Below, one piece after another: positions 1 to 6,329 of a stretch of 10,915 nucleotides of DNA (within the stretch, counting starts at the first letter, position 1; each line of letters opens with the position of its first letter). Where the stretch lies: the NCBI GenBank assembly GCA_005773145.1, contig SXHS01000122.1:1-10915 (forward strand), in the 5' to 3' direction. This DNA is from Planctomycetaceae bacterium. GTDB lineage: Bacteria; Planctomycetota; Planctomycetia; Pirellulales; Pirellulaceae. The notes under the pieces were generated by a model. It was not told the DNA's origin, ran no database searches, and saw only the letters and a list, made by a program, of their open reading frames with translations. Made by a program: the position numbers and the translations under genes.

Positions 1-70
1 GCGGACAGAGCGGGGAGAAAGTCGTAGCCACGTGTTCTCTCTGTCCCGCAATGACTCGAGCACGGCAACC

Positions 71-964
71 ATGGCCAAATCACGCCCTAACGGGTTTACC
101 CTCGTTGAGCTCTTGGTGGTGATCGCCATCATCGGCATTCTAGTGGCGCTGTTGTTGCCGGCCGTGCAGGCGGCGCGCGAGGCGGCGAGGCGGACGCATT
201 GCACCAACAATCTCAAGCAGTTGGGTCTCGCGATTTTGAACTACGAACATGCCAACCGAATGCTACCACCGGCGGGGTGGAAAAATATGATGACGGGCAT
301 TCCCGACAAGGGCCATCCACAAGGGATCAGCCTGCACGGGCTGGTGCTGCCTTATGTGGAAGAACTTGCCGTGGAGGCGGAACTGAGGCAGATCAATCTG
401 TTCCTTCCTAGCAAGGCTGAAGAGCGCCGCATGTCTCCCTACGTGTGCCCGAGCGCGGTGACGGCCGAATTTCCGATTAGCAGCGTCGTCTACTTCGTTC
501 AGCATTACAATCCAGTGCTGGGCGCCAAGGGCGCCAATTTGTGGGGCGGTCCCGCGTACAACGTCACGGGAAGTTACGGCGGTTACGCCAATACGGGCGC
601 CCACATCTTCGACAAGACGTTTAAGATCGCGAAGATCGTCGATGGAACGAGCAAGACCTTCTCGCTGGGAGAAATGTCGTGGATTGGCGGCATGGACGCC
701 GCACTTTGGCCGCGTAGCACGAGCGGTGGCTCCGACAACTTTGCCTCGTACTGTTGCCGGAATCTGACGTACGGCATCCATTCCGAACGGATGCTCACCA
801 GTTGGACGAATCTCAATGACGTGAGCTTCGGCAGTGCGCATCCCGGCGGCGCGCACTTCCTGCTGCTCGACGGCTCCGTGCACTTCTTTGATGAGATTAC
901 CGAGTTCAAGATATTGCAGGCGTTTGCCACGCGTACCGGGAACGAGCAACTGTCATCACTCTAA
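71..964 (+). CDS. DUF1559 pseudopilin-like protein with type IV prepilin leader
   Basis: The 297-residue protein opens with a classic type III (prepilin) signal: short basic leader, cleavage G8|F9, Glu at mature position +5 (E13), then a hydrophobic helix to about residue 31 ending in the AVQAAREAARR-type stretch typical of planctomycete DUF1559 proteins. The C-terminal half has the family landmarks DGTSKTFSLGE (from about residue 191) and HPGGAHFLLLDGSVHFF (H257 to about 273). Known of the family: hugely expanded in Planctomycetes, prepilin-processed, role unproven, probably in surface or pseudopilus structures. Start choice: ATG at 71 gives a leader of normal length. A GTG at 32 is in frame (13 extra residues), with a GGGGAG about 14 nt upstream, so it cannot be excluded. 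No promoter is visible in the 70 nt of upstream sequence. The next gene starts 137 nt downstream. Confidence 0.92.
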   Translation: MAKSRPNGFTLVELLVVIAIIGILVALLLPAVQAAREAARRTHCTNNLKQLGLAILNYEHANRMLPPAGWKNMMTGIPDKGHPQGISLHGLVLPYVEELAVEAELRQINLFLPSKAEERRMSPYVCPSAVTAEFPISSVVYFVQHYNPVLGAKGANLWGGPAYNVTGSYGGYANTGAHIFDKTFKIAKIVDGTSKTFSLGEMSWIGGMDAALWPRSTSGGSDNFASYCCRNLTYGIHSERMLTSWTNLNDVSFGSAHPGGAHFLLLDGSVHFFDEITEFKILQAFATRTGNEQLSSL

Positions 965-1088
965 ATCAGATTCGTCAATGAGACCATTTCTATCTAAAGG
1001 AGATCGCCAGACAAAGCACCACCCAGCAGCGCATCTGTGCAACTTATTCAGTCGGACGAACCCGTGTGCCCTACCTCAACTCTTATTC

Positions 1089-1094
1089 GGAGGA
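1089..1094 (+). promoter_or_regulatory. Shine-Dalgarno for the LamG/PEP-CTERM gene
   Basis: GGAGGA is 7 nt upstream of ATG 1102. It is one of the few strong ribosome binding sites in the window and rules in favour of 1102 as the start. I saw no convincing promoter elsewhere in the 965-1101 gap. Confidence 0.8.
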
Positions 1095-1101
1095 AAGTCA
1101 A

Positions 1102-1935
1102 ATGAACGCAAGAAATCTCATCGCCATCGTTGTGACGTCCATGATCACGTTGACCGCAGCAACTATTCAGGCGGCCACCACAGGTTATTGGCGATTCGAA
1201 GAGGCGTCGGGACAGGCCTTGGATTCCGCGGACGATCGCCACGGCACCCTATTGGGCGGCGCGGCGCGCAGTATCGACATCTTCGGTTCACCAGTTCCTC
1301 AAACAGGGGAAGCCAACACGCAGTCGATGTCTTTCGACGGTCTCCCTGGCAGCGCGGTCACCATGGGTACTGCGGTTGAGGTGTTAAATAACGACTTCAC
1401 TTTGGAAACCTTCGTGAAGATCAACACAAACGGCGCCGTGAATTTTCCTCTCTTAGCAGGCAAACTGGTGTCGGGCAACTTTTCCGATAAGGGTTGGGAA
1501 TTGCAGGCGCGACCCGATGCGGCCAATGGCGGTGGCGAGGCCGGTCCTGGCAAATGGAGAGCGCTATTCAGAACTCGTGACGGCGGGGCCAGCGACGATC
1601 TGTTTAGCGCCGATTTGGACTTCAATGTCTGGTACCACCTCGCTGGCACGCGAGAGGGAAACAATCTAGCCCTGTTTATCAATGGCAGCCCCGTTGCCAC
1701 CGACACGGTCAGCAATAGTGGAGATTACAACAGCGCTCAGGAATTCTCGGTTGGAGGCGCCATCTCAGGCGGCGGCAGCTTTGGCCGCGCGCTCAATGGC
1801 TTCGTCGACGAAGTTCGCTTGAGCAATGTGGCTCTGGAACCCAGTCAGTTTTTGAATGCCCCGATCCCCGAGCCATCTTCCGCAACGCTGCTAGGGCTGG
1901 GCGCGCTTGGCCTCGTGCGACGCCGCAGAAAATAA
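1102..1935 (+). CDS. Secreted LamG (concanavalin A-like) domain protein with PEP-CTERM sorting signal
   Basis: The 277-residue protein has an N-terminal Sec signal peptide (hydrophobic residues 6-22, likely cleavage after A24 or A25). A LamG/ConA-like jelly-roll follows (about 28-250), recognisable from YWRFEEASG near the start, the DFTLETFVK strand, WYHLAGTREGNNLALFINGS, and FVDEVRLSNVAL near the end. The C-terminus is a full PEP-CTERM signal: PEP at 256-258, a short glycine/leucine-rich helix, then RRRRK. Known: such tails are recognised by exosortase systems that process and anchor proteins at the envelope; LamG domains commonly bind carbohydrate. Start: a GGAGGA Shine-Dalgarno at 1089-1094, 7 nt before ATG 1102, decides this start over an in-frame GTG at 1066. 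Its specific ligand is unknown. It lies just upstream of the propeller gene run and may be co-expressed with it (inference). Confidence 0.93.
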   Translation: MNARNLIAIVVTSMITLTAATIQAATTGYWRFEEASGQALDSADDRHGTLLGGAARSIDIFGSPVPQTGEANTQSMSFDGLPGSAVTMGTAVEVLNNDFTLETFVKINTNGAVNFPLLAGKLVSGNFSDKGWELQARPDAANGGGEAGPGKWRALFRTRDGGASDDLFSADLDFNVWYHLAGTREGNNLALFINGSPVATDTVSNSGDYNSAQEFSVGGAISGGGSFGRALNGFVDEVRLSNVALEPSQFLNAPIPEPSSATLLGLGALGLVRRRRK

Positions 1936-1937
1936 GC

Positions 1938-1962
1938 CAGTTCATCAATTCACGACGAACTG
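1938..1962 (+). other. Inverted repeat directly after the LamG gene (weak hairpin)
   Basis: CAGTTCATC and GACGAACTG form a 9-bp inverted repeat with one mismatch around a 7-nt loop, beginning 3 nt after the LamG stop codon. There is no following T-run, so it is not a standard intrinsic terminator. It could be an mRNA 3'-end stabiliser or attenuator between the LamG gene and the propeller genes, or chance. Confidence 0.3.
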
Positions 1963-2012
1963 CAATTGCCCCGACCTGCAAAAGTCCGAGCAGCCAACCG
2001 TATTTACGAGCA

Positions 2013-3365
2013 ATGACAGAACTTTTTCGGGCAATTTACGTCTTCGCCGCGCTATCCTACGCGCTGACGGTACCGCGCCACCCAGCATACGCGCAGTCCA
2101 CAGCGCACTTGCTGTTCTGGGATGTGTCAGATGTAACTGACGTTGCGGGCCCCATCCGCTTCGGGGCTGAAAAACTGCAACCGTTAATCCTCGGTGGTTG
2201 GCCGGGTGGTCATTTTGGCACGGCTGTCAAGCGCGATGCCGATCGCGTGTGGGTATATGGTTGGTCGATTCGAAATAGGGAAGACCGCGACTGCCGGATG
2301 TTGGAGATTCGTCGCACTTCCACTGGTGACGGCACAAACTTCACGGAAGGTGAGGTCGTACTTGCGATAGACCAGCCGGGCGCACAGGGGTTTGTGAATA
2401 TCGTGCACCGCCCAACGGACAACAGGTTGTTCGCGTTTTCGTGGGAAGCCGGCGCAATGCGCGTTTGGCGCGGCGAGGCCGACGGCACGAATTGGGCGGA
2501 CCTGGGCGTTGCATATCGTGGTCACGATGCCATGAATATTATTTGGCACCCAGGCCTGAACAAGTTCTTGAACTTCCAGACGTACCTTGAGCCCTGGCCC
2601 GAGAAAAACCCTGACGACAACCTGGCCAATCTTCGCCGCGTGCTGCAATTCAAAACTTCTGACGACGGCATCCATTGGGAGGATATTTCACCAGACTTCC
2701 TCGGTGGTGAGCCCTTTTGGGAACCTGATGCAGGGGACGATCCCGCCACGGAGTTCTATCGGGTCGCCGCGTTTCCGCACCTGGGCCGTTATGCAATGCT
2801 GCTCTTGGTCTACAAGGCAGATCCCGATCGTGTTGGTCAGCACTCTCAAGAACGCTTACGCACCGAATGGGCAATCAGCCGTGACGGTTTGAATTGGACT
2901 CGTCCCTTCCGCGGCACGAATGCGGAAGAACATTTGGGTTGGACACCGGTCCAAGGTCCGCTGCCGATCGACGACACATTCAAGATGTATCACCATGCCG
3001 ACGCGGCGGAAATTTCGCACGATCGCATCTTTTTCGTCACCAGCGACAATCAGGCACAGTTCGCGACGCAACCGTTTGCGATGCCGGCCGGAGGGCTGTT
3101 TCTCAATGCGAATGTTGCGATCAGTGCTCACTCGCGCGTTGAGGCAGAGTTGCTCGACAGCAACGGAAATGTAATTGCCGGCTACGAGCGGGATCAATGC
3201 GTCATCGCCGGTCAAAATGTACATGCGATCCCATTAAGCTGGAACGGCAATGAGAGCGGAGCTTTTGCGGGATCGCCGACTCGAGTGCGCTTCCATTTGC
3301 GCGATGCCAAGATCTTCGGCGTCTCATACAAGAGTTCGCTCAAAGAGAATTTGAAGCAGCAATGA
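2013..3365 (+). CDS. Secreted five-bladed beta-propeller protein, glycoside hydrolase 32/43-like (paralogue 1)
   Basis: The 450-residue protein has a signal peptide (hydrophobic core about 7-20, likely cleavage A27|Q28). The body is a beta-propeller of the GH32/GH43-like superfamily, seen from repeated S-x-D-G-x-x-W turns (S216-W222 and S289-W295) and similar turns such as GDGTNF and EADGTNW. Residues about 358-440 form a separate beta-rich C-terminal domain with the signature LNANV, DSNGN, then RVRFHLRDAKIFGVSY. The same domain ends the proteins at 3815 and 6329. Of the three paralogues this is the most divergent at the N-terminus: it lacks their DD/DPWE opening. I cannot assign a catalytic triad, so hydrolase activity is inference; it could be a binding protein. 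ATG 2013 has only a weak ribosome site and lies 77 nt after the LamG gene. Its TGA overlaps the next ATG (ATGA, 3362-3365), implying translational coupling. Confidence 0.82.
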   Translation: MTELFRAIYVFAALSYALTVPRHPAYAQSTAHLLFWDVSDVTDVAGPIRFGAEKLQPLILGGWPGGHFGTAVKRDADRVWVYGWSIRNREDRDCRMLEIRRTSTGDGTNFTEGEVVLAIDQPGAQGFVNIVHRPTDNRLFAFSWEAGAMRVWRGEADGTNWADLGVAYRGHDAMNIIWHPGLNKFLNFQTYLEPWPEKNPDDNLANLRRVLQFKTSDDGIHWEDISPDFLGGEPFWEPDAGDDPATEFYRVAAFPHLGRYAMLLLVYKADPDRVGQHSQERLRTEWAISRDGLNWTRPFRGTNAEEHLGWTPVQGPLPIDDTFKMYHHADAAEISHDRIFFVTSDNQAQFATQPFAMPAGGLFLNANVAISAHSRVEAELLDSNGNVIAGYERDQCVIAGQNVHAIPLSWNGNESGAFAGSPTRVRFHLRDAKIFGVSYKSSLKENLKQQ

Positions 3366-3808
3366 ATAACAACGCTAATTCTGTGGTGACATTGGTGGCG
3401 ATCGTGCTTGTGGCGCTGCTGCTCGGGTGCAATCGGGTGGAGCGGCTCCCCACGGCGCCGACTCGAGGGGTGATCCTATTCGACAATCAACCGGTGGCGT
3501 CTGCGCACGTGACGTTCACCCCTGAACGCGGCCGGTCGGCGTCGGCCGAGACGAAATCCGACGGGTCCTTTGTGCTCGGCACTTACGATCCCGATGACGG
3601 CGCGATTGTCGGTGAACACTTCGTGACAGTGACAGCCCGCGACGCCGGCGAAGTAAACACACCGGGCGCGCCCGGAATCGCCCGGCCGGGCCGATCCCGA
3701 CTTCCCGAGCGGTACGGCAATACGGGAACCAGCGGCTTACGCTATAAAGTAGAACCTGGCCAGGAAAACGTGTTTGAGATTCGACTTACGACGAGCAACG
3801 GAAAGTGA
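3362..3808 (+). CDS. Transthyretin-like (carboxypeptidase regulatory-like) lipoprotein
   Basis: The 148-residue protein starts with a lipoprotein signal peptide: hydrophobic stretch about 8-21 and lipobox LLGC with C23 as the lipidated residue. The rest is one small Ig/transthyretin-like beta-sandwich. It carries the layout common in planctomycete lipoproteins: GVILFDNQPVASAHVTF, then SDGSFVLGTYDPDDGAIVGEH, then LPERYGNTGTSGLRYKVEPG near the C-terminus. Known: these domains resemble carboxypeptidase regulatory domains and are usually annotated without function; they often accompany DUF1559 genes. Here it is embedded between two secreted propeller genes, overlapping the first by 4 nt and ending 6 nt before the second. 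That suggests an envelope-anchored partner or scaffold for them (inference). The start is fixed by the ATGA overlap and the placement of the lipobox. Confidence 0.85.
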   Translation: MNNNANSVVTLVAIVLVALLLGCNRVERLPTAPTRGVILFDNQPVASAHVTFTPERGRSASAETKSDGSFVLGTYDPDDGAIVGEHFVTVTARDAGEVNTPGAPGIARPGRSRLPERYGNTGTSGLRYKVEPGQENVFEIRLTTSNGK

Positions 3809-3814
3809 CAGACC

Positions 3815-5500
3815 ATGAGAACACTAATTTGCTCGATGCTTTTGTGCGGACTCTTTGCGCAGCCAACCAAGGCTGTGGAACCGATCGACATTGGTCACAA
3901 CTGGCAGTTGTTTTTGGATGACCACGTGGTTGCCCGCTCGACTGGTTTAGACCGTGTGCTGCACCCACCGCGGCCGCGAGGTGTGGTGATTACCGGAGAC
4001 AAGCCGTGGGAGACGTATGGCGCGGAGCTCTTGTACGGCACGCCGGTGGGCCGGTACGAGGATGGCACTTTCTTCATGTTCTACCGGGCGATGTGGTGGA
4101 AAGCTCGGACGGACGAAAGTTCTGATCGCCCCCACGATATGACCTTTAGCGTTGGTTATGCGACCAGCCAAGACGGCATCCACTGGGAAAAACCCAACCT
4201 CGGCCTAACGACTGCGCCCGCTGAGGTGAGGATGAAAGGGCATGGGCCGGAACCCCACGGCGAAACGCAGGCCAATAACATCGGTGTGCCGATTTTGGAT
4301 CCCACCGACTTGGGCATGTACGGCAATGTTGCGGACCCGCAAAAGCGATTCTTGTTTCGGATTCCCGATTCGCAACAGGCGGCACTCTCGGTTGTCGAAG
4401 GGAAGTGGGAAGCCTACTTCTCGCCGAAGATACCCGATTTTCAGAACGATCCCCAGTGGCGCGAGAAGTTGACGCCGGTGGGTAGCCCGCTCAGCCCCAG
4501 GCGGCACATGGTCAACTTCTGGGACGATGCGCACAAGGAATGGGTCTCGTTGGACCAGGGCGTTGTCGGCCATTGGATTCCTTCGCGCGAGATTGCGCGG
4601 TTTGCTTCGCCCGACCTGAAGAAATGGAAAACGGAAGCCGTGCTCTATCCCGACGCGGACGATCAGCACACGGCGGAGTGCTACGACGAACCGATGACAT
4701 TGCACCCGTATTACAGCGACGGCCTGGTGTTCGGCCTGTTGAGCTGGTTTCATTCCGATCGCACCGATCTCGACGGCGGGGCGGTATTGAAGCCCAGCGA
4801 ACAGCATCCGTACCGCTGGCCGTGGCACCGCAAGGGCATTTGCGACACGCGAATCACCATCAGCCGCGACGGCGGCAAAACCTGGGACCGGACCGTCAGT
4901 CGTCAGCCGTGGATCGCCTGTTCGCCGGACGAACATGCTTCCGACCGGCAGGCGTATCGCCCCGCGCCACCGGTGCGCGTGGGCGATGAGGATTACTTCT
5001 ATGTCACCACGATGAATGGCGATCATTTAGTGACGCGGAACAACCCCGGACAAGACAGTTACTATCACGACCGCATCGTGAAGATGGAAATCTTACTCTA
5101 CACGCAGCGGCATCATGGCTTCGTCAGCATGCGGGGCGGGGCCGCGGAACCCGAAGTGCTGATTACCAAGCCCGTGGTATTGAACGGCGATAAACTGGAA
5201 TTGAACGTGGACGCAAGCCACGGCGAAGTGCGCGTGGAGATTGCCTCCGCGGCGGACGACGCCGTGGTCCTGTTCGACGGAACTGTTCCCGCTTACGCTC
5301 CTCATTTGGCGCCAAGCTTGCCGGGCTATGGGTACGAGGACTGCGAGCCGATTCTCGCCAACCGCGTTGCTCACCCGGTTGTCTTTAAGAACAAAAAGAG
5401 CTTAAAGGAATTGGCCGGCAAACCGGTATTCTTAAAATTTCATCTTAAGGATGCCGATCTGTATGGTTTTCGCGTCGTTCCGTCCACCGAAAAGGAGTGA
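3815..5500 (+). CDS. Secreted five-bladed beta-propeller protein, glycoside hydrolase 32/43-like (paralogue 2)
   Basis: The 561-residue protein, the largest of the three paralogues, has a signal peptide with likely cleavage A20|V21. The mature N-terminus carries LFLDDHVV, a basic/proline patch, then DKPWETYGAELLYG and FFMFYRAMWW, an opening that is frequent in planctomycete propeller proteins annotated as GH32/GH43-like. Propeller turns are visible at S118-W124 (SQDGIHW) and S350-W357 (an Asp-box-like SRDGGKTW). An acidic AECYDE stretch lies before the segment ending in LLSWFHSD. Residues about 453-555 form the shared C-terminal beta domain, with LELNVDASHGEVRVEI and FLKFHLKDADLYGFRV. Extracytoplasmic sugar binding or cleavage is likely by fold, but I could not map catalytic acids securely. 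It starts 6 nt after the lipoprotein gene. Its stop codon lies between the ribosome site and start codon of the next gene, so the two are probably coupled. Confidence 0.85.
   Translation: MRTLICSMLLCGLFAQPTKAVEPIDIGHNWQLFLDDHVVARSTGLDRVLHPPRPRGVVITGDKPWETYGAELLYGTPVGRYEDGTFFMFYRAMWWKARTDESSDRPHDMTFSVGYATSQDGIHWEKPNLGLTTAPAEVRMKGHGPEPHGETQANNIGVPILDPTDLGMYGNVADPQKRFLFRIPDSQQAALSVVEGKWEAYFSPKIPDFQNDPQWREKLTPVGSPLSPRRHMVNFWDDAHKEWVSLDQGVVGHWIPSREIARFASPDLKKWKTEAVLYPDADDQHTAECYDEPMTLHPYYSDGLVFGLLSWFHSDRTDLDGGAVLKPSEQHPYRWPWHRKGICDTRITISRDGGKTWDRTVSRQPWIACSPDEHASDRQAYRPAPPVRVGDEDYFYVTTMNGDHLVTRNNPGQDSYYHDRIVKMEILLYTQRHHGFVSMRGGAAEPEVLITKPVVLNGDKLELNVDASHGEVRVEIASAADDAVVLFDGTVPAYAPHLAPSLPGYGYEDCEPILANRVAHPVVFKNKKSLKELAGKPVFLKFHLKDADLYGFRVVPSTEKE
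5493..5497 (+). promoter_or_regulatory. Shine-Dalgarno that fixes the GTG start at 5502
   Basis: AGGAG inside the last codons of the upstream propeller gene is 4 nt before GTG 5502. An ATG at 5500 overlaps both the upstream stop (TGATG) and this GTG, but it is in another frame, is only 2 nt from AGGAG, and stops after 11 codons. GTG 5502 is therefore the better start for the downstream protein. Confidence 0.6.
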
Positions 5501-5501
5501 T

Positions 5502-6329
5502 GTGCAAGGCATCGATTTTTCCAGATCGTTTCTAACTTTCCGCCTGGACACGCTCAAACATCCACCGCGGACGGTGACTCAGCCGCAGCCGTTTACGCTG
5601 AACAACGCCCGCATTCCACTCGAATGCCGCTGCCTGATTCGTGAGCGAGACACCAATCGGCAGGAAGAGTTCGTATTGGGGGCCAGTTGCAAGACGGAGC
5701 GGGTGGGCGTGGATTGCGACATTTGGCCCCAGCCCAACGCCGATTTCGCGCCCATCTACTCGCTACGTCAGTTCGCGCACGTCAAGACTTATGATCGCGC
5801 TGGCCGAACGGTTCCGCTCTATCCTCCGTCGCTGGGACAACAGAGCGAACGGCCAAGCGGATTGTGCGAGGGAGTGTTCGACGCGGTGCGAATTGACCTT
5901 TGCCGCGTCGACGCAGAGTTGCTGACGGACGTTGAGTCGATCATTGAAAGCACGCTCAATAACTGGCCGTTGGTGGCCCGCACGCGATTGGAAACACCAA
6001 GGTACGTCGTCGAGCTTGACTATCCCATCAAGACGATTAACGTCAGCGAGCGCGACGCCATCTATCAAACCGACACCGGTCCCGTGCTGTTGCCCGATCT
6101 GTCACGAGACTTCGACCAGATGCTCGATGGCCTGGAACTGGCGTATTGCGCTTTCAACAACCCTGGGTGGATCGAGTTCCTGGTCCGCGCGCCGTCGGAA
6201 GTAGCTCCCGGAGTGAGCGTGTATCATTACTGCAGGCCGCAACGGTTCACAGCGCAGAACCAGGTCTTGCGACTGGTGAGTCAACGAGAGATCGTGCGCG
6301 AGTCGAAGCATGCCGAGGTTTGTGCTTGA
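5502..6329 (+). CDS. Unrecognised 275-residue protein, predicted cytoplasmic
   Basis: I do not recognise a named domain. The protein has no signal peptide and no membrane segment. It carries nine scattered cysteines (for example ECRC at 41-44, SCKTE at 62-66, GLCEG at 120-124, HYCRP at 242-246), which suits a reducing, cytosolic location. It is strand-rich, with distinctive stretches such as GVDCDIWPQPNADFAPIYS (69-87), ETPRYVVELDYPIKTINV (164-181) and LPDLSRDFDQMLDGLELAY (198-215). Start: GTG 5502 behind AGGAG; the open frame extends upstream to 5451, but only inside the previous gene and without a ribosome site. It is sandwiched between two secreted propeller genes: 1 nt after the first, and sharing its stop with the next start (TGATG, 6327-6331). 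The reading frame is clearly real; the function is open. Handling the imported product, or assisting the secreted partners before export, are guesses only. Confidence 0.75.
   Translation: MQGIDFSRSFLTFRLDTLKHPPRTVTQPQPFTLNNARIPLECRCLIRERDTNRQEEFVLGASCKTERVGVDCDIWPQPNADFAPIYSLRQFAHVKTYDRAGRTVPLYPPSLGQQSERPSGLCEGVFDAVRIDLCRVDAELLTDVESIIESTLNNWPLVARTRLETPRYVVELDYPIKTINVSERDAIYQTDTGPVLLPDLSRDFDQMLDGLELAYCAFNNPGWIEFLVRAPSEVAPGVSVYHYCRPQRFTAQNQVLRLVSQREIVRESKHAEVCA

Noticed and set aside
263..949. Minus-strand open frame (228 codons) opposite the DUF1559 gene
   Set aside because: The plus strand carries an unmistakable prepilin leader and DUF1559 motifs; the antisense product is Arg/His-rich and featureless.
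834..1379. 181-codon frame spanning the end of DUF1559 and the start of the LamG gene
   Set aside because: Out of frame with both recognisable proteins, basic and low-complexity, no ribosome site.
4205..5026. Long open frame on the minus strand (273 codons) opposite propeller paralogue 2
   Set aside because: It is the antisense shadow of a clearly coding gene in GC-rich DNA, with no ribosome site and no recognisable domain.
3815..5500. Assigning GH32 (invertase/levanase) function from DP and EC dipeptides
   Set aside because: The dipeptides occur outside a convincing WMNDPNG/RDP/EC order, so only the fold-level call is supportable.
6146..6328. Upstream extension of propeller paralogue 3
   Set aside because: It would place 61 residues ahead of a normal signal peptide and lies wholly within the preceding gene.
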